Positions 1 to 5,546 of a DNA stretch of 5,546 nt are shown in pieces. The stretch is taken from contig JANYEU010000314.1 of the NCBI GenBank assembly GCA_025362915.1, forward strand, positions 1-5,546, read 5' to 3'. The stretch's first letter is position 1, and each line of letters starts with the position of its first letter. The stretch is from Chitinophagaceae bacterium (GTDB lineage Bacteria; Bacteroidota; Bacteroidia; Chitinophagales; Chitinophagaceae). Below the pieces are notes generated by a model that saw only the letters and a program-made list of their open reading frames with translations, was not told the origin of the DNA and did not search any database. Made by a program: the position numbers and the translations under genes.

Positions 1-39
1 AAATAGCGGGTTTTTCCAACTGAAAAAGCCCGCTATTTT
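1..39. terminator. Strong hairpin at window edge, probable bidirectional terminator
   Basis: Bases 1-16 pair with 22-38 to form a 16-bp stem (AAATAGCGGG plus TTTTTC against GAAAAA plus CCCGCTATTT), with a single bulged G at 28 and a 5-base loop (CAACT). The GC-rich core lies between A-rich and T-rich outer arms, the form expected of an intrinsic terminator that works in both directions. On the minus strand it lies about 130 bases beyond the stop of the PLD-like gene and could end that transcript. On the plus strand it could end a gene left of the window. The T tract on the plus strand is short (TTTT then C), and the minus-strand T tract would lie mostly outside the window, so the outer boundary is not visible. 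Confidence 0.7.
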
Positions 40-170
40 CCCGCAAGGCAGCCTGTGGCTTTTATTTAGTGAAATTGAGGTGCATTTGTGGCTTTTTGTT
101 ACAAATTGCCATTTTAATTTTTGAGGTAAACCTATTAAAAAGATTTACTCTTATCGGTAAATGAAGTTTA

Positions 171-1838
171 TTACAGCTTTACAAAGTTTTTTACCACCTT
201 ATTATTCAATGTTGCTATTTCTAAATAATATTTTCCTCGTGCCATACGGGCTATGTCTAATTGAACAGAAAACTTTTGTCTTACATCCAATTGTAATACT
301 TTTTTACTTGCTGCATCATAAACAGTAACAGAAATTGCATTTAAAGGGAGTACTACCTGCAAAATGCTACTGGCAGGATTGGGAAATATCTTTATAGAAC
401 TGGCCGTACGCAAATAGAGTGAAACAACTTTTGAATAAGTAAAATTGCCATCATTATCCACTTGTTTTATTCTGTAAAAACTACTTCCATCCTTTGCATC
501 CTTATCAACAAAATGATAAATAGCTGCAACTCCCTTATTGAGTGCATCGGCTACAGTACCTACCCGCTCGAAATTTATTCCATCTGTAGAATGCTCTATT
601 TCAAAATGATTATTATTTACAGCGTCAGTAATGATCCAACTAAGTGCGGCAGCATTATCTGAATTGATATTTCCATTGAAAGAAACAAAATTCAACGGCA
701 GCGGATATATACAGGCATTACCTCCATTCACCGTAATGGCGTTACAGATAGATTGATAATACTGATTGGTAATGCTGGAATCGTGGATGATGATTAAATT
801 TTCATCGTTTGAATTTGTGGCAGAAGAAGACCAATTAAAAGATCCTGTTGCCACTTGAGGGTCGGAAGATGGCATCAGGGCATCGGCAATCATTATTTTG
901 CTATGATATAAGCCGCTACCTGTGTATAACACCATATTGTTGCCCAGCGGAGCTAAAGTTGTGTATGGCTTGTAGGATTTGCTAAACCCATCTACAATAC
1001 CACGTACATTAACCTTGGCGTTGTACCTGTTGAGAATAGCATTTGCTATAGTATTATCTGTAAATGCATAAATGCCAAATGATAGATCATTATTGGCAGA
1101 ATTTACAACAGCCGTCAAATACTTGTTGCAACTATCCTTCGGGCTAAAATGAACCTGAACCTTTGTGCCACCAACATTAAAGTAATGTACTGGAGATGTT
1201 TTTTTGTGGGTTCCAAACAAACTTTTGGTGGTATCAGGCAGATTGCCTGTACCGCCCCACATTTGATTGAACTGCCCGTAATAGGCATTTGCCACCTTTT
1301 GATCCTGAACTATTATCAGGTTATTATAATCGGTAGCTGTTTGCTGTACCGTGTAATTATAAGAACCAGTAATAACATGGGCATCATTGCTATCGGGAGA
1401 GTTTACATCAATCACCAAAAATTTATTATGCATAATATAGCCTGAAACAACTGGGCTACTTAACCTTGGGATAGCGGAGTTGAGTAATGACAAGCCCGTA
1501 TTGTTTGAACTACTATCATTTATCCAACGCACTAATACTCCCCTAGCATATGCATTGTTTACGGCAGTTGCAATCTTGGCAACTCCATCACTACCATTTG
1601 ACGAGTAATTATAGATTGCAAAATCCAATGTGTATTTAGCCTTATTAATATAAGCAGCAATAGTATCAGGAAATTTGGCACCAACATCCACCGCATTTGT
1701 CCCTGTTGACAAGGCATTATTTACTGGGTGATTGAAATAGCACTTGATTCGGGAATTTTGGGCAGTTGCAGTTAGTGTATATACTAAAATAAATAGGTAT
1801 GCCACTATCAACCATTGTTTTTTATTACTCATTATCAT
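171..1838 (-). CDS. Secreted phospholipase D-like (Nuc-type) phosphodiesterase with T9SS sorting domain
   Basis: This 555-residue protein begins with a Sec signal peptide (about residues 1-26, cleavage ATA/Q27). Two PLD-like domains follow, about 34-195 and 225-367. Each keeps a complete HxK(x)4D signature: H137/K139/D144 followed by G158-S159-x-N161, and H312/K314/D319 followed by G332-S333-x-N335. In this superfamily the two HKD halves form one active site that cleaves phosphodiesters through a phosphohistidine. The domain size resembles Nuc-like nucleases more than large phospholipases, but DNA, RNA or lipid headgroup could be the substrate. An FN3-like beta module (about 380-476) leads to a type A T9SS C-terminal domain (about 480-555, PNP at 486-488), so the protein should cross the outer membrane and be anchored or released. 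Cysteines at 33, 237, 365 and 376 could form disulfides. A second in-frame ATG at 1832 gives a signal peptide two residues shorter and is equally plausible. Transcription is divergent from the DUF5689 gene. The fold is certain; the substrate is not. Confidence 0.93.
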   Translation of the reverse strand: MIMSNKKQWLIVAYLFILVYTLTATAQNSRIKCYFNHPVNNALSTGTNAVDVGAKFPDTIAAYINKAKYTLDFAIYNYSSNGSDGVAKIATAVNNAYARGVLVRWINDSSSNNTGLSLLNSAIPRLSSPVVSGYIMHNKFLVIDVNSPDSNDAHVITGSYNYTVQQTATDYNNLIIVQDQKVANAYYGQFNQMWGGTGNLPDTTKSLFGTHKKTSPVHYFNVGGTKVQVHFSPKDSCNKYLTAVVNSANNDLSFGIYAFTDNTIANAILNRYNAKVNVRGIVDGFSKSYKPYTTLAPLGNNMVLYTGSGLYHSKIMIADALMPSSDPQVATGSFNWSSSATNSNDENLIIIHDSSITNQYYQSICNAITVNGGNACIYPLPLNFVSFNGNINSDNAAALSWIITDAVNNNHFEIEHSTDGINFERVGTVADALNKGVAAIYHFVDKDAKDGSSFYRIKQVDNDGNFTYSKVVSLYLRTASSIKIFPNPASSILQVVLPLNAISVTVYDAASKKVLQLDVRQKFSVQLDIARMARGKYYLEIATLNNKVVKNFVKL

Positions 1839-1915
1839 AACTCGCTAACTTTTTTTTTATTTATTTTATTGAAGAGACTTTCCGCTGTGTGGGCATTTTT
1901 TGTAAACAAAGGCGG

Positions 1916-1923
1916 CAAAAGTA
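1916..1923 (-). promoter_or_regulatory. Bacteroidota -7 promoter box for the PLD-like gene
   Basis: Read on the minus strand this is TACTTTTG followed by CCGCC, an exact match to the Bacteroidota sigma-ABfr -7 consensus TAnnTTTG. The start of transcription would fall near 1910, giving a leader of about 70 bases. No good TTTG -33 element is present 19-21 bases upstream, so the call rests on the -7 box and its placement. Confidence 0.55.
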
Positions 1924-2018
1924 AGATTCTGCTTTCACATAGAAGCACTTTTATGTTTTAATGCTGCATTAATTGCATAATAATTGGCTAATAAATAAAA
2001 TAAAGGCAAAATGACCGC

Positions 2019-2035
2019 ACTAATAAAGACTAATA
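2019..2035. repeat. Short direct repeat ACTAATA with 10-base period
   Basis: ACTAATA occurs at 2019-2025 and again at 2029-2035, so the copies start 10 bases apart, about one helical turn. The pair sits inside a 6-bp inverted repeat (GCACTA at 2017-2022, TAGTGC at 2034-2039). This geometry could suit a protein bound to one face of the DNA midway between the two divergent promoters, but in such AT-rich sequence chance is a serious alternative. Confidence 0.3.
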
Positions 2036-2101
2036 GTGCTTAATTTTTAGAAAGTGATATATTATAAAATCTACTGTTAACAATTAAATAATATAAAATT
2101 T

Positions 2102-2133
2102 TTTGTTTGAATGATTTATTTTGACTATTTTCA
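2102..2133 (+). promoter_or_regulatory. Candidate Bacteroidota promoter for the DUF5689 gene
   Basis: TTTG at 2102-2105 (-33 element) is followed after 20 bases by TATTTTCA at 2126-2133, which matches six of the eight positions of the -7 consensus TAnnTTTG. The 20-base gap is what the known Bacteroidota promoter architecture requires. Transcription would start near 2138-2140, leaving a very short A/T-rich leader before the ATG at 2152. A second TTTG at 2106-2109 gives a less suitable 16-base gap. Confidence 0.5.
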
Positions 2134-2151
2134 CAAAAAAAATTATAATTT

Positions 2152-3348
2152 ATGAAAAAAACATTTACATTAAGTTTTGTTGCAATTTTAATTGCAACGT
2201 TTACAACACAGGTAGTATCTGCTCAGATTACTACTTTACAAAGTATTAAAGATCAGTACGTTGCCCCAGGAGTTATTCTTCCGAGTGCCATGCTATCTGG
2301 TATTGTAATTTCCGACTCCACAGGTAAGAATGTATCAAAGGGAAATGCGGTTATTCAGTCTGGAGGCAAGGGTATTCTTTTCCGTTTTAAGGGTGGTAAC
2401 GCCTATACCATCGGCGATTCGGTAAGTATTAATGTTACAGGCGACTCCTTAATACTTTACAACGGTGCATTAGAAATTACAAGGAGTAAAACTAATCCGG
2501 TGCCGCCGGCTGTAGCACAAGGAGTTTATGTTGCGCCAACCCTCACTACACTCCCTGATATTACTGCCAATCTCGATAGTTTGGGGTATATTTTAGTTAA
2601 AGTAGTAAACGCTACTGCATCTCCAGCTGGAACATTCAGTGGTTCTAAAACATTAACCGATGCATCTTCAAATACAATGATTTTATATACCTCTAAAAGC
2701 GCAAAGTTTGCCATATCTACAATGCCTACTGGTTCACAGGAGTGGACTGGATATGTTGTTAGTTTTAATGGCACACCAGAGTTTACAATTAGAAATTTGA
2801 GCGATTTCGTGCCGCTTGCATTGGTTTTTAAAGGCTTTAATGCTGAAACCAAAGGTACAAGCACAGTTTTAACTTGGAATACTGCAAGTGAAATAAATAC
2901 AAGTAAATTCGTTATTGAAAAGAGTTACGATGGCATAGCATTTAGTTCTTACAGCTCTGTTGATGCCAAAGGTAAGTCTACTAATGTTTACACCTTCACC
3001 GATGCATCAAACAAAGTGAACACTACTGTTTACTATCGTTTAAAGTCTTTAGATCAGGATGGTAAATACATGTACAGCAGTATTGTAAAGGTAAAATTTG
3101 CTAGTACAGTAAAGCTAACACTAGCACCAAATCCTACAACTCTTACAACTAAATTATCTTACGACGCTTCAGTAACAGATGCAGTTGCACGTATCATAAC
3201 TGCAAATGGAACTCTAGTAAAACAAGTAACATTGCCAGCAGGTTCTACTGCTACAGATGTAAGTGTTAGCAGTTTGGTAAAAGGTGTTTACTATGTAGCT
3301 ATCACGAAAAATGGTACTACAAGTACACTAAGCTTTGTAAAACAATAG
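2152..3348 (+). CDS. Secreted DUF5689 (OB-fold-like) protein with T9SS sorting domain
   Basis: This 398-residue protein has a Sec signal peptide (1-24, cleavage VSA/Q25). Residues about 26-217 match the general pattern of DUF5689, a family of exported Bacteroidota proteins. The first half (about 26-112) has an OB-fold-like succession of strands with G-VISD-S-GKN, IQSGGKG and YTIGDSVSI. The second half (about 120-217) ends in the GYV-F-GTPEFTIRN-SDF pattern typical of the family. An FN3-like module follows (about 221-317, with FVIEKSYDG and YYRLKSLDQDG), then a type A T9SS C-terminal domain (about 320-398, PNP at 326-328, ending FVKQ). No catalytic motif is visible, so a binding or structural role at the cell surface is more likely than an enzymatic one; relatives may carry DUF5689 joined to catalytic domains. 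The start is preceded by an A-rich leader and followed by Lys-Lys, as expected for a signal peptide. It stands alone between its own promoter and a strong terminator. Confidence 0.9.
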   Translation: MKKTFTLSFVAILIATFTTQVVSAQITTLQSIKDQYVAPGVILPSAMLSGIVISDSTGKNVSKGNAVIQSGGKGILFRFKGGNAYTIGDSVSINVTGDSLILYNGALEITRSKTNPVPPAVAQGVYVAPTLTTLPDITANLDSLGYILVKVVNATASPAGTFSGSKTLTDASSNTMILYTSKSAKFAISTMPTGSQEWTGYVVSFNGTPEFTIRNLSDFVPLALVFKGFNAETKGTSTVLTWNTASEINTSKFVIEKSYDGIAFSSYSSVDAKGKSTNVYTFTDASNKVNTTVYYRLKSLDQDGKYMYSSIVKVKFASTVKLTLAPNPTTLTTKLSYDASVTDAVARIITANGTLVKQVTLPAGSTATDVSVSSLVKGVYYVAITKNGTTSTLSFVKQ

Positions 3349-3371
3349 TAGTCTAATTACGCATTAAATTC

Positions 3372-3405
3372 AAAATCACACCAAGTAAATCTTGGTGTGA
3401 TTTTT
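3372..3405 (+). terminator. Intrinsic terminator after the DUF5689 gene
   Basis: A perfect 14-bp stem (AAAATCACACCAAG at 3372-3385 with its complement at 3391-3404) encloses a 5-base loop (TAAAT) and runs into TTTTT then ATT. It begins 23 bases after the DUF5689 stop codon. Because A's precede the stem it could also stop transcription entering from the right. It separates the DUF5689 gene from the S1/P1 gene as a transcription unit. Confidence 0.92.
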
Positions 3406-3428
3406 ATTCGTTAGAAACATATTCGGCG

Positions 3429-3442
3429 TTCTTTTAAAAGAA
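3429..3442. repeat. 14-base perfect palindrome
   Basis: TTCTTTTAAAAGAA is a perfect two-fold palindrome lying between the DUF5689 terminator and the S1/P1 gene, about 70-85 bases upstream of the candidate -7 box of that gene. The symmetry suits a dimeric regulator, but the sequence is nearly all A and T apart from one C/G pair, so it may be fortuitous. Confidence 0.3.
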
Positions 3443-3513
3443 TAATTTCATAAAAATAGTTTCATAGCAAGCGTAATTAATTTTGTTGGTATCTAGGTTC
3501 CACGAAACATTAT

Positions 3514-3521
3514 TATATTGG
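3514..3521 (+). promoter_or_regulatory. Candidate -7 box for the S1/P1 nuclease gene
   Basis: TATATTGG matches seven of eight positions of TAnnTTTG and is followed by CA. Transcription would begin about 10 bases before the ATG at 3539. The nearest TTTG (3482-3485) is 28 bases upstream, too far for a normal -33 element, so this call is weak. The terminator upstream means the gene needs a promoter somewhere in 3406-3538. Confidence 0.35.
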
Positions 3522-3538
3522 CAAATTAGCATTTAAAC

Positions 3539-4309
3539 ATGGCAAGAAAGATTTTATTACTCTCCTTTGTAGTTATAGTATTAAACATACCCTCAAAATC
3601 ATTTGCATGGGGTAGTAGGGGGCACCAATTGGTAGCAGAGATTGCATTCAAATATTTGGATGAGGATACACAAAACATGGTAAAACATTACCTAAAAAGG
3701 ATGAGTATTGAAGATGCTGCTACTTGGATGGATGACAATAGGTCTAACAGTTACTATGATTACATGAAATCGTGGCATTATATAGATATACCTAGAGACA
3801 GTATTTATAAGCCAACGAGTGAGGGCAATATTGTTACTGTATTAAATAGTATCGTACAGGCAATGAAGCATAAAGAAAATTTAAAAGAAAGTAAAATAAA
3901 AGAATACACGCTTATAGTTTTTCATTTGGTAGGCGACTTGCATCAACCATTACATACAGGCTACACTAATGATAAGGGCGGCAATATGGTTGACATAAAA
4001 GCACCTGGATACACAGGCAATCTTCATAGTTTTTGGGATACTGAAATAATAGAACAAAGGAATATAACGGTAGATAGCTGTACCAAATATTACAGTACCT
4101 ACAGCCCATCACAAATAAAAGGTATCACAAATATTAATTTATTACAGTGGATGAAAGAATCACGTTCTTTTTTAGATACAGTCTATAATTTTAAAGATAG
4201 TAGGGTTACAAAAGAGTATGTTGATAGCAATGTTGAAATTATAGAAAAGCAACTTTTGGCTGCCGGATTACGGTTGGCAAGTGTTTTAACAGAAATCTTC
4301 AAATCTTAA
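3539..4309 (+). CDS. S1/P1-family zinc-dependent nuclease, exported
   Basis: This 256-residue protein has a Sec signal peptide (1-23, cleavage SFA/W24). All nine zinc ligands of the S1/P1 family can be placed: mature N-terminal W24 (Trp1 in P1), H29, D65 (in ATWMD), H80 (in WHYID), H129, D133 and H139 (in FHLVGDLHQPLH), H163 and D167 (in NLHSFWD). They bind three zinc ions, and the family cleaves single-stranded DNA and RNA and removes 3' phosphates from nucleotides. The conserved GGN (147-149) is also present. Length is normal for bacterial members. There is no T9SS tail, so the enzyme should stay in the periplasm or leave by another route. Cleavage exactly before Trp is required because its free amino group is a ligand, which supports this start codon. 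Only one cysteine (C181) is present, so the disulfides of fungal relatives are missing. The gene follows a terminator and is 84 bases from the next gene in the same direction. Family assignment is firm; substrate preference cannot be read from the sequence. Confidence 0.96.
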   Translation: MARKILLLSFVVIVLNIPSKSFAWGSRGHQLVAEIAFKYLDEDTQNMVKHYLKRMSIEDAATWMDDNRSNSYYDYMKSWHYIDIPRDSIYKPTSEGNIVTVLNSIVQAMKHKENLKESKIKEYTLIVFHLVGDLHQPLHTGYTNDKGGNMVDIKAPGYTGNLHSFWDTEIIEQRNITVDSCTKYYSTYSPSQIKGITNINLLQWMKESRSFLDTVYNFKDSRVTKEYVDSNVEIIEKQLLAAGLRLASVLTEIFKS

Positions 4310-4324
4310 ATTTAATCTTTTTAC

Positions 4325-4333
4325 TATTTTAGC
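4325..4333 (+). promoter_or_regulatory. Weak candidate -7 box for the gene starting at 4394
   Basis: TATTTTAGC, 16 bases after the S1/P1 stop, resembles TAnnTTTG at six of eight positions and resembles the TATTTTCA box of the DUF5689 gene. No TTTG element lies at the right distance upstream. The 84-base gap holds no hairpin terminator, so read-through from the S1/P1 gene is at least as likely as a separate promoter. Confidence 0.22.
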
Positions 4334-4393
4334 TTTTAAACCCAATTTTATTATACCCCGTCAACCTTTAATTAATTATTTAAACACTCTTTT

Positions 4394-5546
4394 ATGAATA
4401 GGTTACGCATTCTTTTATTATTTATTATTCCATGTATTTGTTACACGACTTCTAACGCACAAATTAAAATACTCTTTGATGCTACAAAAGCTGAAACAGC
4501 TGGCAGCGCTGATTGGGTTTTAGATGCTGACGCGAGTAAAGGCAGTGCCCAACGATTGCCAACTCCACCCCAGAGTACGGTAACGTCTACTACCGCCGAA
4601 ACATATTGGACAGGTGGTTTATCGAACTGGGGAATAAATTGTGTAAACAAAGGATACTATGTTGAAACCTTGCCAAGTAGTGGCGGGAAAATAACTTATC
4701 ACGATAAGACAAATGCTCAGGACTTAAGTAACTATACGGTGTTTGTTGTATGCGAGCCTAACATACGATTTTCAGCAACAGAGAAAATAGCTATTCTAAA
4801 TTTTGTTGCAAATGGGGGTGGATTATTTATGATTTCAGACCATACCGGATCAGACAGAAATAATGATGGTTGGGATTCTCCCGCCATTTGGAACGATTTA
4901 TTATCAAACAATAGCATTACGCCAAATCCATTTGGAATTAAATTTGATCTGGTAAATTTTTCGGGAACCTACAGTAATAGAGCAGCATCATTATCAGCCA
5001 GTGATTCTCTATTGCACGGCTCCTATGGCAACCCAACCACAATTAAATGGAGTAATGGCACTACCATGACCTTATCTCCAGATAGTAATGCTACTGCTAA
5101 AGCAGTTTTTTATAAATCCGGTACCAATGGCAATACGAATGTAATGTGGGCTTATGCACGTTATGGGCTTGGAAGAGTTGTGGCCGCAGGAGATAGCTCT
5201 CCTTTTGATGATGGCACAGGGGCTACTGGTTTATACAACGGCTACACACTAGATGCTTCCGGCAATCATCAGTTGCTAATTATGAATTCTACAATTTGGT
5301 TAGCTACCCTGCCCTCCGGATTACCCATAAAATTTACAGATATTACCGGTTTTAATAGTAATAGCAGTACTGCCATTGTGTGGCAAACTAACCAAAGTAG
5401 CTCACAGACTAACAGCTACCAAATAGAACGTTCCGCTAACGGGAAAGATTTTACTACTGTAGCAACAGTAATATCAGCAAGAAAAAGTGGCATTGTCAGT
5501 TATCAATGGACTACCAACGAGACAATTACCAGCAATGTTTATTATA
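4394..5546 (+). CDS. Secreted amidotransferase-like (ThuA/GIFT-like) fold protein, 3' end outside window
   Basis: The reading frame opens with ATG at 4394 and stays open to the last base, giving 384 residues without a stop; the gene is cut by the window. A Sec signal peptide occupies about 1-22 (cleavage SNA/Q23). Residues about 24-305 look like a Rossmann-type fold of the class I glutamine amidotransferase/ThuA/GIFT kind: an opening strand IKILFDA, a second strand YTVFVVCEPN (114-123), a helix ending in FVANGGG (137-143) and the strand LFMISDH (144-150). The usual nucleophilic Cys at that turn is absent. Two striking motifs are D149-H-T-G-S-D154-R-N-N-D158-G-W-D161 and G266-D-S-S-P-F-D-D-G-T-G276. 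The first contains DxNxDG, a pattern found in calcium loops. Residues from about 310 begin an FN3-like module (YQIERSANGKDF) like those of the two T9SS proteins here, so a T9SS tail beyond the window is likely. The function is unknown; carbohydrate or nucleic-acid related roles are only guesses. Confidence 0.88.
   Translation, partial: MNRLRILLLFIIPCICYTTSNAQIKILFDATKAETAGSADWVLDADASKGSAQRLPTPPQSTVTSTTAETYWTGGLSNWGINCVNKGYYVETLPSSGGKITYHDKTNAQDLSNYTVFVVCEPNIRFSATEKIAILNFVANGGGLFMISDHTGSDRNNDGWDSPAIWNDLLSNNSITPNPFGIKFDLVNFSGTYSNRAASLSASDSLLHGSYGNPTTIKWSNGTTMTLSPDSNATAKAVFYKSGTNGNTNVMWAYARYGLGRVVAAGDSSPFDDGTGATGLYNGYTLDASGNHQLLIMNSTIWLATLPSGLPIKFTDITGFNSNSSTAIVWQTNQSSSQTNSYQIERSANGKDFTTVATVISARKSGIVSYQWTTNETITSNVYY

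Larger units (their letters stand above)
1839..2151. other. Divergent intergenic regulatory region
   Basis: These 313 bases separate the starts of the PLD-like gene (leftward) and the DUF5689 gene (rightward). No convincing ORF or RNA gene is visible. The region is very AT-rich. It contains a minus-strand -7 box at 1916-1923, a plus-strand promoter at 2102-2133, and between them a pair of direct repeats (ACTAATA at 2019-2025 and 2029-2035) inside a short inverted repeat. About 200 bases lie between the two predicted transcription starts, enough for a shared regulator, although nothing in the sequence identifies one. Confidence 0.7.

Noticed and set aside
125..148. Terminator close to the PLD-like stop codon
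   Set aside because: On the minus strand GTAAATC and GGTTTAC can form only a 7-bp, AT-rich stem with one wobble pair and no clean T tract after it, so it is too weak to call.
462..662. Plus-strand open frame of 66 codons
   Set aside because: It lies opposite the PLD-like gene in the region coding for its FN3-like module, and its translation is rich in Ile, Cys and Tyr with no recognisable domain. It is a shadow frame.
1149..1445. Plus-strand open frame of 98 codons
   Set aside because: It overlaps the HKD-bearing region of the PLD-like gene on the opposite strand, lacks a promoter and shows no domain.
2526..2864. Minus-strand open frame of 112 codons
   Set aside because: It is antisense to the DUF5689 domain and FN3-like start, with no signal peptide or family resemblance.
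4394..4460. Lipoprotein signal for the last gene (Cys at residues 14 and 16)
   Set aside because: The residues before each Cys (Pro, Ile) do not fit a lipobox, which needs a small residue at -1, and a good signal peptidase I site (SNA/Q) follows.
4441..4917. Two minus-strand open frames (4441-4650 and 4732-4917)
   Set aside because: Both lie inside the last gene, whose own frame encodes a signal peptide and a coherent fold, so they are antisense shadows.
1..5546. tRNA, rRNA, CRISPR array, insertion sequence or prophage
   Set aside because: No repeat-spacer pattern, transposase-like protein, terminal inverted repeats of element size, or tRNA-like cloverleaf was seen on either strand.

Overview
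The window is AT-rich DNA from a member of the Bacteroidota, probably a Chitinophaga- or Sphingobacteria-like lineage. Three observations support this. Two complete proteins end in the Por-type C-terminal sorting domain of the type IX secretion system (T9SS), a system confined to this phylum. One promoter carries an exact Bacteroidota -7 box (TAnnTTTG). Starts lack a clear Shine-Dalgarno sequence and are preceded by A-rich leaders. The species cannot be fixed from the sequence alone.

Layout, left to right: a strong hairpin (probable two-way terminator) at the left edge; a minus-strand gene (171-1838) for a secreted two-domain phospholipase D/Nuc-like phosphodiesterase with an FN3-like module and T9SS tail; a 313-base divergent intergenic region with a promoter for each flanking gene; a plus-strand gene (2152-3348) for a secreted DUF5689 (probable OB-fold) protein with the same FN3-like/T9SS tail; a textbook intrinsic terminator (3372-3405); a plus-strand gene (3539-4309) for an S1/P1-type zinc nuclease retaining all nine expected zinc ligands; and, 84 bases later with no terminator between, a plus-strand gene from 4394 that runs off the right end. 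The last gene encodes a signal peptide, an amidotransferase-like (ThuA/GIFT-like) fold and the start of another FN3-like module.

All four proteins carry Sec signal peptides, so everything encoded here acts outside the cytoplasm. Two are in families that cleave phosphodiester bonds (PLD/Nuc and S1/P1), and DUF5689 resembles an OB fold. A working inference is that the locus deals with extracellular nucleic acid, for carbon, nitrogen or phosphate supply or for biofilm turnover. Surface or released enzymes would make fragments and the periplasmic S1/P1 nuclease would finish them. The two transcription directions and the unknown role of the last gene keep this a hypothesis. No RNA genes, CRISPR arrays, insertion sequences or phage genes were seen.
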